From Collimonas fungivorans (lineage in GTDB: Bacteria > Pseudomonadota > Gammaproteobacteria > Burkholderiales > Burkholderiaceae_D), in the NCBI RefSeq assembly GCF_028292705.1, contig NZ_JAQGLV010000218.1:1-43787 (forward strand): DNA of 43,787 nucleotides, given 5' to 3'. Made by a program: the position numbers and the translations under genes. Positions 34,329-41,835 of the stretch are shown here, one piece after another. The first letter of the stretch is position 1. Every line of letters begins with the position of its first letter. Under the pieces are notes generated by a model, which was not told where the DNA came from, ran no database searches, and was given only the letters and a program-made list of their open reading frames with translations.

Positions 34329-35012
34329 AGGAGCGTGCGCTTCCTTCCCGGCAGCGTTCAGAATCCGACCGAAAACGGCTTTGATCCCAATCATCAGAAA
34401 CCTCTGCATGGCTGGGGCAACTCGGTAGCGCAGCTGCAGCCTTGCGACGGCAGCCACCGTCTTGATGTGATCGCTCGCCTGACCTTGAAAGGGCTTCCGA
34501 TCATCATAGATGTAAAACTGCATGGACTGGGCTTAATGGCAGTGGAAGTAAGCCTGGAACGAGCCGGCCTGCAGGCTAAATTCCTCGTCACGCCAGCCCA
34601 GATTGCGCCCTTGAAATGGACGTATCGGGAAACCATGAGACTGCGCATCTCCTGGCTTGCCAGGTGGCCTGCGTTTGCGCGGAAAACAATATATGCGCTT
34701 CTTGCCCCGGCTGTTTACCATCTTTGGTATGTTCCGCAACTAAAACAGGACATCAGGATCTGGGAAAGACGGAGCTTCATTCGCTACCCCAGAGCAATTG
34801 CCGTCGATGCCCCGCTGATTGCGTATCGGCGCTGGGCTACACAGTTCTATCCGGCATGTAAAACCGGAGTCGCCCATAACGGCAAGCAGCCGTCGGAGAA
34901 TCGCGAGGCCGTCCACCGGTTTGCAGATGACGGCGAGCGCGCCCATGCCGAGCATCCGGTGCATTTCGTGCTGCCATCCCGCACGGCAGCCAAGGTGCCG
35001 GTGCCGGACTAG
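33888..35012 (+). CDS. Rieske-type non-haem iron oxygenase, second of a tandem pair
   Basis: A 374-residue paralogue of the preceding gene. Rieske ligands are Cys62/His64 (CPHLGAHLG) and Cys81/His84 (CPYHKF); the iron site is NGFDPNHQKPLH with both His; RIWERRSFIRYP fits the later acidic region. The first 147 residues are about 95% identical to the first copy, while the catalytic domain is only roughly 60-65% identical and the tails after residue 325 are unrelated. So both should take electrons from the same ferredoxin but may act on different substrates or positions. CAGGAG precedes the start. It is the last gene of the plus arm of the terpenoid cluster. Confidence 0.92.
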   Translation: MEPPDHTNDTDLSAFAYPDGWFVIATADELKPGGVITKPFMGKDVVLYRTKSGLPRAVDPYCPHLGAHLGDGKVEDEDIVCPYHKFAFSPDGRCVRTGCGDKPPQAQLESRHVRDWNGLIAVWQGADGRVPEWELPEFDWAGYSAPIRSVRFLPGSVQNPTENGFDPNHQKPLHGWGNSVAQLQPCDGSHRLDVIARLTLKGLPIIIDVKLHGLGLMAVEVSLERAGLQAKFLVTPAQIAPLKWTYRETMRLRISWLARWPAFARKTIYALLAPAVYHLWYVPQLKQDIRIWERRSFIRYPRAIAVDAPLIAYRRWATQFYPACKTGVAHNGKQPSENREAVHRFADDGERAHAEHPVHFVLPSRTAAKVPVPD

Positions 35013-35033
35013 AGAAAACCGCATGCCACGTAG

Positions 35034-35074
35034 TATCGATGGACCAATTTTTTACATTTTCACAACCATCGATA
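35034..35074. promoter_or_regulatory. Perfect 9-bp inverted repeat after the second oxygenase gene
   Basis: TATCGATGG (35034-35042) and CCATCGATA (35066-35074) pair perfectly around a 23-nt AT-rich centre with a T-run. The loop is long for an intrinsic terminator, so it could be an operator upstream of the MarR-GNAT promoter or a weak end signal for the terpenoid operon. Confidence 0.4.
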
Positions 35075-35081
35075 TTCCAGC

Positions 35082-35132
35082 TTGATAAAGTTGCGTTGCG
35101 CAAGTATATTGGTTGCACTACGCAACTTTATC
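35082..35132 (+). promoter_or_regulatory. Sigma-70-like promoter inside a 12-bp inverted repeat operator for the MarR-GNAT gene
   Basis: TTGATA (35082-35087) and TATATT (35105-35110) are 17 bp apart, a good -35/-10 pair ending 31 bp before the start codon. A perfect inverted repeat, GATAAAGTTGCG (35084-35095) and CGCAACTTTATC (35121-35132), brackets it: the left arm covers the -35 box and the right arm the likely start of transcription. A smaller palindrome, TTGCGCAA (35096-35103), lies between. This fits autorepression by the MarR-type regulator encoded next. Confidence 0.65.
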
Positions 35133-35141
35133 GAGGATGCC

Positions 35142-36125
35142 ATGAGCTACTTCAGCTTCCCTGCCAAACCCCGGGAACAGACCATCTTGGAGCTGCGCGA
35201 GTTTTCGCGGAAACTGGTGCGTGAGCTGGGTTTCATGCGGCCGTCCCTGGCCGAGAGCGATCTTGCGCCCTCGGCCGTGCACGCCATCATCGAAATCGGC
35301 CTGGTGCCCGGCATCCAGGCGCGCAACCTGGCTAGCGTGCTGCGGCTGGACAAGTCGAATACCAGCAGGCAGGTGGCAAAACTTGAAACACTGGGATTGA
35401 TAAGGCGTGAGAACGCGGACGACGACGGCCGCTCTTTGATGCTCTATCTGACCGGCGAGGGCCAGAAACTGCGCAAGAAAATCGACCGTTTTGCCAGCGA
35501 CCAGGTAGCCGGCGCATTGCGGCAGCTGACTCGCGCCGACCAGCAGACCCTGGTGCGCTCTCTTGCGCTTTACACCGATGCGCTGACGCAGAACAACGCC
35601 GGCAAGGCGCCGCCGTCGGGCGCATCGATAGACCAGCAGATCCTGCAAGGCTACCAGCCCGGATGCATAGGCGATATCGCAAGCCTGCATGGACGCTACT
35701 ATGCACAGACATCCGGCTTCGGCGTCTTCTTCGAAAGGAGAGTGGCGACCGAACTGGCCGCATTTGCCGAGGAGCTGCCCTGCAATGGCAAGGCGCTCTG
35801 GCTCTACGTCGAAAACGGCAAGACGCTGGGCTCGATCGCGATAGACGGCGACACGACCACCGGCATCGCTCACCTGCGCTGGTTCATCGTCGATGATGCA
35901 TTGCGCGGATCCGGCGTCGGCCGCCGCCTGCTCTCGCTTGCCATGGATTTTGTCGACGGCAGCTTCGACGAGACATACCTGTGGACCTTCAAAGGCCTCG
36001 ACGCGGCGCGCCACCTGTACGAGTCGTCAGGCTTCAAGCTGACCGACGAAGCTGAAGGATCGCAGTGGGGAACCATGGTTATCGAACAAAAGTTTAGCCG
36101 CCGCTCCGCAAAAAAACGACGCTGA
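35142..36125 (+). CDS. MarR-type regulator fused to a GNAT N-acetyltransferase
   Basis: A 327-residue fusion. The first about 150 residues form a MarR winged helix: PSAVHAIIEIGLVPGIQARNLASVLRLDKSNTSRQVAKLETLGLIRREN is the helix-turn-helix region, seen here only in part as LRLDKSNTSRQVAKLE, and DDGRSLMLYLTGEG is the wing. The C-terminal about 150 residues are a GNAT domain with the acetyl-CoA loop LRGSGVGRRLLSLAMDF and ARHLYESSGFKL. Such fusions are known regulators whose acetyltransferase substrate is mostly unknown. The chosen ATG (35142) has GAGGA upstream; a start 20 codons earlier would lie inside the promoter. Its position after the terpenoid operon makes it a candidate regulator of that cluster. 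Confidence 0.9.
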   Translation: MSYFSFPAKPREQTILELREFSRKLVRELGFMRPSLAESDLAPSAVHAIIEIGLVPGIQARNLASVLRLDKSNTSRQVAKLETLGLIRRENADDDGRSLMLYLTGEGQKLRKKIDRFASDQVAGALRQLTRADQQTLVRSLALYTDALTQNNAGKAPPSGASIDQQILQGYQPGCIGDIASLHGRYYAQTSGFGVFFERRVATELAAFAEELPCNGKALWLYVENGKTLGSIAIDGDTTTGIAHLRWFIVDDALRGSGVGRRLLSLAMDFVDGSFDETYLWTFKGLDAARHLYESSGFKLTDEAEGSQWGTMVIEQKFSRRSAKKRR

Positions 36126-36155
36126 TATGCATGGCGGGCCGAGGCAGCAGCATCT

Positions 36156-36947
36156 TCAGAATGCCCATACCGGCTGGCGCTTGCCCAGGAAGGCCTCGAT
36201 CCCCTCGCTTGCATCCTGCTCCATCATGTTGCGTGCCATGACCTCGCTGGCGTAATCGTAGGCCTCGTCCAAGGCCAGCTGCCGCTGGCGGTAGAACATC
36301 GATTTACCGTAGCGCACCGCCGCCGGGCTTTTTGCCACGATTTCCCCCACCTTGCGGGCTATCACGGCGTCCAGTTCTTCTTCGGCTACGGCTTCATTGA
36401 TCAGCCCCCAGTCAGTCGCCGTGGCAGCGTCGATGAAACGTCCGGTGACCAGCATGTCGAATGCGCGCTTTGGTGAAATATTGCGCGACAGGGCAACCGC
36501 CGGCGTCGAACAGAACAAGCCGACATTGATGCCGGAGACGGCAAACCGCGCAGTCTCCGAGGCGATCGCCAGGTCGCAGCTGGCGACCAGCTGGCAGCCG
36601 GCGGCAGTGGCGACGCCATGCACCCGCGCAATCACCGGCACCGGCAAGGCCTGGATGCTTTGCATCAGCCGGCTGCAGCGAAGAAACAGCTGCCGGTAAT
36701 AGTCCAGTTGAGGATGGCTGCGCATTTCCCGCAAATCGTGCCCGGCGCAGAAGGCCTTGCCGGCGCCGGCCAGGACGACGCAGCGGATGGCGGGATCGGC
36801 GGCGATGGCATCGATCTCGTGTTGCAAGGCATCGAGCAGCGCTTCGGACAAGGCATTGAATTGCAGCGGCCGCTGCATCCGCAGCGTCGCCACACCGTTG
36901 CTGTCTTCCCTCTGCAGCATGGTTTCTGTCAAAAGATTAGCTTCCAT
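36156..36947 (-). CDS. Enoyl-CoA hydratase/isomerase family protein
   Basis: A 263-residue crotonase-fold protein. The oxyanion-hole stretches are LAGAGKAFCAGHDLREM (CoA-binding, near residues 57-73) and HGVATAAGCQLVASCDLAIA (near 108-127); VSGINVGLFCSTPAVALSR follows, where catalytic Glu of hydratases is usually at the position after GxxP. The Glu pair of classical hydratases is not evident (SCDLAIAS and CSTPA instead), so it may be a member with a different reaction (as in EchA/ECHDC3-like proteins). The ATG at 36945-36947 has GGGAG upstream. It is convergent with the MarR-GNAT gene and shows no link to the terpenoid cluster. Substrate unknown. Confidence 0.85.
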   Translation of the reverse strand: MEANLLTETMLQREDSNGVATLRMQRPLQFNALSEALLDALQHEIDAIAADPAIRCVVLAGAGKAFCAGHDLREMRSHPQLDYYRQLFLRCSRLMQSIQALPVPVIARVHGVATAAGCQLVASCDLAIASETARFAVSGINVGLFCSTPAVALSRNISPKRAFDMLVTGRFIDAATATDWGLINEAVAEEELDAVIARKVGEIVAKSPAAVRYGKSMFYRQRQLALDEAYDYASEVMARNMMEQDASEGIEAFLGKRQPVWAF

Positions 36948-37021
36948 CGATATGCTCCCGAGCCGGCTGGTTGATCCTGTCATGCGCCGGATTATTTTAC
37001 TGCGCCAATCGATTGCCCCTA

Positions 37022-37978
37022 TTAAATTTCCACCTGGTCTCGCTGTTCGGTTTCTTTGATGTGGTGCGACGTCTGCGGCTTGATGAACAAGGCAACCACC
37101 GCCGGATGTTTTGCCAGCACGCGCTTTTCCAGTTCAATCACACAAGCTTCTATGTCAGGCGAACGGAATTCATCCGCGAATTCCAGGCTGAGCGCGGCCA
37201 GTATCTGCTGCGGCGCCAGGTGCACGGTGACCAGGTGATGGGCGTGCACCACGCCATCGACATCTCCCGCTATGCGCAAGATTGAATCAAGCGTACTCTG
37301 ATGCGCGCTTTCGCCGATGAGCAAGCCCTTGGTTTCGCGCGCCAGTATCAGCGCGGTGGCCGCCAGCACAAGGCCGATCAGTATCGACGCGACGCCGTCC
37401 AGGACCGGAAGTTGCAGCGCGACCGAACAATACACGCCGATAAAAGCGATCAGCAATCCGACCAGGGCGGCGCTATCCTCCAGCAGCACGATGAAAGAAG
37501 GCGGATCCTTGCTGCGCCGGACCGCCCGGAACAGGCCGATGCCGGGCCTGCCTTGTTTGAACTTGCGCAGCGTGAACCACCATGAACTGCCTTCGAACAG
37601 GGCCGATAGCGCAAGCACTGCATAATTGACATGCACGTCCTCAATCGCTTGCGGGTGCAATATATGTGTCACACCTTCGTAGATGGATACCCCGGCGCCC
37701 AAGGTGAAAATCAGAAGTGCGACCACGAAACTCCAGAAGTAAATCTCGCGGCCATGGCCCAGCGGATGATCGCGGTCAGGCCCGCCGGCGCTGCGACGCA
37801 TGCCATACAGCAGCAGGATTTCATTGCCCGTATCGACCAGCGAATGGATACCTTCGCTCAGCATGGCGGAACTGCCGGTCCAGGCCGCGGCCACGAACTT
37901 GGTGGCGGCGACCAGCAGGTTGCCGGCAAGCGCAACATAGATGATCGTGCGCGATGAATTTCCTGAGGGAACAGCCAT
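37022..37978 (-). CDS. Cation diffusion facilitator metal exporter
   Basis: A 318-residue CDF-family transporter. It has about five or six membrane segments in the first 210 residues and a cytoplasmic C-terminal domain. The metal site in TM2 reads SSAMLSEGIHSLVDTGNE (HxxxD), and GREIYFWSFVVALLIF and SWWFTLRKF are typical of the SLC30A9/YdfM-like branch; ALEDSAALVGLL-like ILLEDSAALVGLLIA holds the TM5 acidic residue. It should export Zn2+, Mn2+ or a similar ion by proton exchange. The frame is open well upstream, but the ATG at 37976-37978 gives the normal N-terminus; its ribosome-binding site is weak. It diverges from the chrR-like gene. Confidence 0.88.
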   Translation of the reverse strand: MAVPSGNSSRTIIYVALAGNLLVAATKFVAAAWTGSSAMLSEGIHSLVDTGNEILLLYGMRRSAGGPDRDHPLGHGREIYFWSFVVALLIFTLGAGVSIYEGVTHILHPQAIEDVHVNYAVLALSALFEGSSWWFTLRKFKQGRPGIGLFRAVRRSKDPPSFIVLLEDSAALVGLLIAFIGVYCSVALQLPVLDGVASILIGLVLAATALILARETKGLLIGESAHQSTLDSILRIAGDVDGVVHAHHLVTVHLAPQQILAALSLEFADEFRSPDIEACVIELEKRVLAKHPAVVALFIKPQTSHHIKETEQRDQVEI

Positions 37979-37984
37979 GTTATT

Positions 37985-38023
37985 CCAAGAAATGCGTCCA
38001 AGAAATGCGTCCAAGAAAACGCG
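37985..38023. repeat. Three tandem copies of a 13-bp unit upstream of the CDF gene
   Basis: CCAAGAAATGCGT at 37985-37997 is repeated exactly at 37998-38010, followed by a degenerate third copy (CCAAGAAAACGCG, 38011-38023). The array ends 7 bp before the start codon of the CDF gene on the minus strand, so it lies in that gene's leader. Copy number could vary by slippage. Confidence 0.7.
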
Positions 38024-38218
38024 AGCGCTGAACCGGATGATATTCAGGCAACAGAACCTGGCTCCATTGCCGTTTCTACCGGTAGATGCCAATACGATAT
38101 TGGATAACCGTGCTCCGGTCTGTACGCTAAGTAACAAAAAGACCGGGCAAAGACACGCAGCCGTTTTCCGGATAAAGTAGTTCGGGCGTTTCCCCACCAT
38201 CACTTAACGGAGATCGTC

Positions 38219-38770
38219 ATGAGTCAATACAAGATCGCAGTAGTCGTCGGCAGCCTGCGCCGCGATTCGTTCAACCGCAAGCTGGCCACCGCCATTGCCA
38301 AGCTGGCGCCGTCGGACTTTGTATTCGAGCAATTGCAGATCGATGACCTGCCCCATTACAACCAGGATGACGACGGCAACCAGGCGGCGCCGGTCAAGCG
38401 GCTCAAGGCGGCCGTCAGCGGCGCCCAGGGCCTGCTGTTCGTGACGGCCGAATATAACCGCTCGATTCCCGGTGTATTGAAGAATGCGATCGACCAGGCC
38501 TCCCGCCCCTATGGCCAGAGCGCCTGGAAAGGCAAACCTGCCGGCATCCTGGGAGTATCGGTCGGCGCCGTCGGCACCGCGCTGGCGCAACAGCATTTGC
38601 GCAATGTCCTCGCCTATCTGGATGCACCCACGCTGGGCCAGCCCGAGGCTTTCATCCAGGCCAAGGATGGCTTGTTCGATGACACCGGCAATATCGGCGA
38701 GGACAGCAAGAAGTTCCTCCAGGCCTGGATGGACAGTTATGTCGCCTGGGTAAAAACACACAACGCCTGA
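38219..38770 (+). CDS. chrR: NADPH-dependent FMN reductase, ChrR/YieF type
   Basis: A 183-residue flavodoxin-fold reductase. The FMN phosphate loop is VVGSLRRDSFNRKLA at residues 9-23, and FVTAEYNRSIPGVLKNAIDQASRP (seen as the PEYNxSIPGxLKNAID family signature, with A for P) is in the middle; GVSVGAVGTALAQQHLR follows. Members reduce quinones, chromate and other acceptors and protect against oxidative stress. The start ATG has ACGGAG upstream. It is convergent with the topoisomerase IB gene and divergent from the CDF gene. Preferred acceptor is not readable. Confidence 0.92.
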   Translation: MSQYKIAVVVGSLRRDSFNRKLATAIAKLAPSDFVFEQLQIDDLPHYNQDDDGNQAAPVKRLKAAVSGAQGLLFVTAEYNRSIPGVLKNAIDQASRPYGQSAWKGKPAGILGVSVGAVGTALAQQHLRNVLAYLDAPTLGQPEAFIQAKDGLFDDTGNIGEDSKKFLQAWMDSYVAWVKTHNA

Positions 38771-38778
38771 GTCAGGTC

Positions 38779-39825
38779 CTAGGCCGGAGCATGCAAAAGC
38801 TTGAGAAAACGGCGTTCGGCGACGCTCAGGCCTGACTTGCGGGGCGGCCGGTCCGGCGGCAGCCAGCGCGCCGGCGCGGCGCCCGTCAGCAACGCCAGCA
38901 CCCGCGGATGGACGTAGGATTTGCGGCAGACGGCAACCGTATTGCCAAGGCGGCCGGCCACCTCGGCCAGCAACTGGTTCACGATCGCCTTGCCGGGATC
39001 GGGATTACCGCCGGTTGCAAGGCCGCGCCAGAGCTGCAAGGCGTGCACGCTGCCATGCCAGGTGCGGAAATCCTTTGCGGTGAATTCGCCGCCGCTGACG
39101 GCCTGCAGATACTCGTTCACATCCGCAGAGCCGACGCTGTGGACGACGCCGTCATCGTCCAGGTACTGGAACAATTCCTGGCCCGGCAGTATCTGGCAGC
39201 GCTTCACTACGCGTGCGATGCGTTTGTCCTCCAGCCTGACTTCGTGTGCAATCCCGCTTTTCCCGCGGAACCGCAGCCGCAGCTTGCTGCCGCTGACCGC
39301 AACATGGCGCTTGCGCAAGGTGGTCAGACCGAAGGAAGCATTGCTGCGCGCATACTCGTCATTGCCGACCCGCATCAGCGTCGTATCCAGCAAGTGCACG
39401 ATTGCAGCCACCACCGTCCGATGTAAAACCTGTGCGCCGGCGAGCGCTTCCAGGTCGCGCGTTACATTGGCCCGGATGCGCGGCAAGGCGGCGCCGAAAT
39501 CGGCCATGCGGTCGAATTTGGTCTCGTCGCGCGCCAGGCGCCATTGCGGGTGATAAAGGTATTGCTTGCGGCCACGCGCATCGCGCCCGGTGGCCTGGAT
39601 GTGGCCGCGCGCCGACGGGCAGATCCAGACCGCGGCGTATGCCGGCGGGATAGCCAGCTTGCGGATGCGCTCCAGCTGCCGCGCATCGCTCACACGCATG
39701 CCGTCGGCCTGGCGGTAAGTGAAGCCCTTGCCTTTACGCAGGCGGCAGATGCCGGGAGTATCGTCGCTGACATATACCAGCCCGGGCGGCATTGTCCGCA
39801 CTTCGCCGGCGGCAGCCTCGCCCAT
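38779..39825 (-). CDS. DNA topoisomerase IB
   Basis: A 348-residue poxvirus-like bacterial topoisomerase IB. Marks: GKGFTYRQADG and RIRKLAIPPAYAAVWICP in the N-terminal domain, LMRVGNDEYARSNASFGLTTLRKRH with the first catalytic Arg, DFRTWHGSVHAL with the second Arg region, and the nucleophilic Tyr in VCRKSYVHPRVL. It relaxes supercoils through a 3'-phosphotyrosine link. Such enzymes are scattered in Burkholderiales and Pseudomonas chromosomes. It lies 11 bp after a small plasmid-stabilisation-like gene on the same strand, probably co-transcribed. The C-terminus ends in a Pro/Arg-rich tail. Confidence 0.94.
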   Translation of the reverse strand: MGEAAAGEVRTMPPGLVYVSDDTPGICRLRKGKGFTYRQADGMRVSDARQLERIRKLAIPPAYAAVWICPSARGHIQATGRDARGRKQYLYHPQWRLARDETKFDRMADFGAALPRIRANVTRDLEALAGAQVLHRTVVAAIVHLLDTTLMRVGNDEYARSNASFGLTTLRKRHVAVSGSKLRLRFRGKSGIAHEVRLEDKRIARVVKRCQILPGQELFQYLDDDGVVHSVGSADVNEYLQAVSGGEFTAKDFRTWHGSVHALQLWRGLATGGNPDPGKAIVNQLLAEVAGRLGNTVAVCRKSYVHPRVLALLTGAAPARWLPPDRPPRKSGLSVAERRFLKLLHAPA

Positions 39826-39836
39826 GCGACTCAGGC

Positions 39837-40178
39837 TCAGGCGCCGGCGCGGCGGCCGCCCAGCGCATGCTCCAGCTGCGCCTTGTTCATCTTGGAGCGT
39901 CCCTTGACGCCGCGCTGCTTCGCCTCATTGTAAAGTTGCGCGAAAGTGCGGCCGCCGGCGCCGCGATGCGAACGCAGGCCGCCGCGCCGGCCGGCCGATA
40001 TGTCCCTCACCGACGAGCTGCTGGCCTGTTCCGCCTCGCCATGCTGCGCCCTTTCCTTGTTGACGGTGCGGGCGGCGATCTCTTCCGCCAGCTGTTTGCG
40101 TTTGCCGTGCTTGAGCAGGCTTTCCTTTATATGCGCGTACTGGCGTTCGCGCTTCTTGCTCCATGCATTTGCTGGCAT
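39837..40178 (-). CDS. Small basic plasmid-stabilisation-like protein
   Basis: A 113-residue, very basic protein. The N-terminus MPANAWSKKRERQYAHIKESLL and the block LAEEIAARTVNKERAQHGE match small chromosomal proteins annotated as plasmid stabilisation proteins. The C-terminal 35 residues (RTFAQLYNEAKQRGVKGRSKMNKAQLEHAL) resemble a Rho N-terminal/SAP-like helical nucleic-acid-binding unit. The ATG at 40176-40178 has AAAGGAG upstream; an extra five-residue start is rejected. It precedes the topoisomerase IB gene in one unit. DNA binding is likely from charge and fold, but its role is not known. Confidence 0.8.
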   Translation of the reverse strand: MPANAWSKKRERQYAHIKESLLKHGKRKQLAEEIAARTVNKERAQHGEAEQASSSSVRDISAGRRGGLRSHRGAGGRTFAQLYNEAKQRGVKGRSKMNKAQLEHALGGRRAGA

Positions 40179-40493
40179 GACAACTCCTTTCAAAAAAACT
40201 GAATGATTTTCCCCGGCGTCGATGACGGCACGCCGCCAGGATCCGATGCCCGATAAGTCACGTTATAAAACGTATCGCGCCTTGGATCGGTGCGTTATTC
40301 AACATTGCATTGAATCTTTTTCGCAGTAATGGCAAAACCAAAAGAAAGGAAACCTGTTTTCCGCGCGCTTTGTTGGCTAGCGTACAGATCATTCCGCACA
40401 GGCTTCCCATACTGAGAGCTCCAGCGGCAGCTGCCGGTTTGCAAAGTCATCTTGAATTAACAACGTTTTCCTGTAGCGCGAGGAGGTATTGCC
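40179..40493. other. Divergent intergenic region between the small basic protein gene and the antiporter gene
   Basis: About 315 bp with no convincing gene. It should hold promoters for both sides. A short inverted repeat, ATTCAA (40297-40302) and TTGAAT (40310-40315), is visible, and a strong ribosome-binding sequence AGGAGGT lies at 40481-40487 just before the antiporter frame. Confidence 0.5.
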
Positions 40494-41834
40494 ATCGATC
40501 AATCAATCATCTGGTACCTGATCGTCGGCGCCTTGCTGTTGTCCATGGGCCTGATGGCTTCCCTGCTGGATCGCCTGCCGGTCAGCCCGGCCATGTTTTA
40601 CCTGCCTGTCGGTTACATCCTCGGGCCTGCCGTGAGCGGCCTGATCAATGTCGCGCCCGCCCAGCACGCCGAATTGCTGACCACGCTGGCCAAGCTGGCG
40701 TTACTGCTGTCCCTGTTTACTGTCGGCCTGAAACTGCGCCTGCCGTTCCGCGACCACATCTGGCGCCTGCCGCTGCGGCTGGGCGTGCTGGCGATGCTAG
40801 TGACGATTCCGCTAGTGACGCTGGCCGGCCTGTTCATCTTCAATTTGCCGCTGGGCGCGGCAATCCTGCTGGGCGGCATCCTGGCGCCGACCGACCCGGT
40901 GCTGGCTTCCGACGTCCAGATCAAGCACGTCAGCGACCGCGACCGCATCCGCTACAGCCTGACCGGTGAAGGCGGCCTGAACGACGGCACCGCCTTTCCG
41001 TTCGTCATGCTTGGCTTGTCGCTGCTCGGCGTACCCGCGGCTGCCGCTTACACCAACGACTACACCATGCTGCATATCGCCTGGGGCGTGGTCGCGGGAC
41101 TGGTCGGCGGCTGGTTCCTCGGCTGGCTGCTGGGACGCCTGGTAGTCGGCTTGCGGCGGCAGTTCCGATTGGCGCTGGGAATGGAAGAGTTCCTTGGCAT
41201 CGGCCTGATCGCGCTGGCCTACGGCGCGACTGAGCTAGTCCACGGTATCGGCTTCCTGGCGGTGTTTGCCGCCGGCCTGGCGATGCGCCGCATCGAATCG
41301 ACCAACAGCGGTCAGCAAGGAGTGGACCCCGATCAATCCCCGACCGTGTCGCATCTCCCCCAGGCGAGCGATAAGGAAGAAGTGGCGACCCATCCGGCCA
41401 AGGCTTCCGCCTACATGACGGAAACGGTGCTCGGCTTTAACATGCAGCTGGAGCAGTTTGCCGAATTCCTGATGGTGACCCTGACCGGCATCCTGCTGTC
41501 GCATATCGGCTTTTCGGCGGCAGGAGCACTGCTTGCCCTGCTGCTGTTTTTTGTGATCCGGCCGCTTTCGGTTGCGCTGGCCCTGGCAGGCGCCGACGTC
41601 ACACCCCTGCAGCGGCGCCTGATGGCATGGTTCGGCATCAAGGGCATAGGCTCCCTGTATTACCTGGTGTTCGCGCTGCAATACCACTGGACCGCGCCCG
41701 ACGGCTACCGCTCTGCTGCGCTGGCGCCGCACATCAGCTCGATGGTGTTGACGGTGGTGGCGATGTCGATCGTCATGCATGGCATTTCGTCGACACCGCT
41801 GATGGACATGTACCAGCGCCGCCGCCGGCGCTGA
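40494..41834 (+). CDS. CPA1-family cation/proton antiporter with unusual start
   Basis: A membrane antiporter of about 446 residues with 11-12 hydrophobic segments. CPA1 marks are GGILAPTDPVLASDVQ and EGGLNDGTAFPFVML, which carry the ion-binding Asp residues, and FGIKGIGSLYYLVFAL near the C-terminus. It exchanges Na+ or K+ for protons. The start is a puzzle: AGGAGGT at 40481-40487 points to an ATC at 40494 (or ATT at 40488); the first ordinary start codon in frame is TTG at 40533, which would cut the first membrane helix (IIWYLIVGALLLSMGL). An in-frame stop sits at 40458-40460. A polar loop with TNSGQQGVDPDQ separates the halves. The start is given by position, not proven. Confidence 0.82.
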   Translation: MDQSIIWYLIVGALLLSMGLMASLLDRLPVSPAMFYLPVGYILGPAVSGLINVAPAQHAELLTTLAKLALLLSLFTVGLKLRLPFRDHIWRLPLRLGVLAMLVTIPLVTLAGLFIFNLPLGAAILLGGILAPTDPVLASDVQIKHVSDRDRIRYSLTGEGGLNDGTAFPFVMLGLSLLGVPAAAAYTNDYTMLHIAWGVVAGLVGGWFLGWLLGRLVVGLRRQFRLALGMEEFLGIGLIALAYGATELVHGIGFLAVFAAGLAMRRIESTNSGQQGVDPDQSPTVSHLPQASDKEEVATHPAKASAYMTETVLGFNMQLEQFAEFLMVTLTGILLSHIGFSAAGALLALLLFFVIRPLSVALALAGADVTPLQRRLMAWFGIKGIGSLYYLVFALQYHWTAPDGYRSAALAPHISSMVLTVVAMSIVMHGISSTPLMDMYQRRRRR

Positions 41835-41835
41835 A

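Noticed and set aside
38766-38776. Palindrome CCTGAGTCAGG at the chrR stop codon
   Set aside because: It is only 11 bp, lacks a T-run and overlaps the stop codon; chance is a sufficient explanation.
40310-40969. 219-codon frame overlapping the antiporter start
   Set aside because: It runs in another frame through the antiporter's membrane helices and has Arg/Pro-rich shadow composition.
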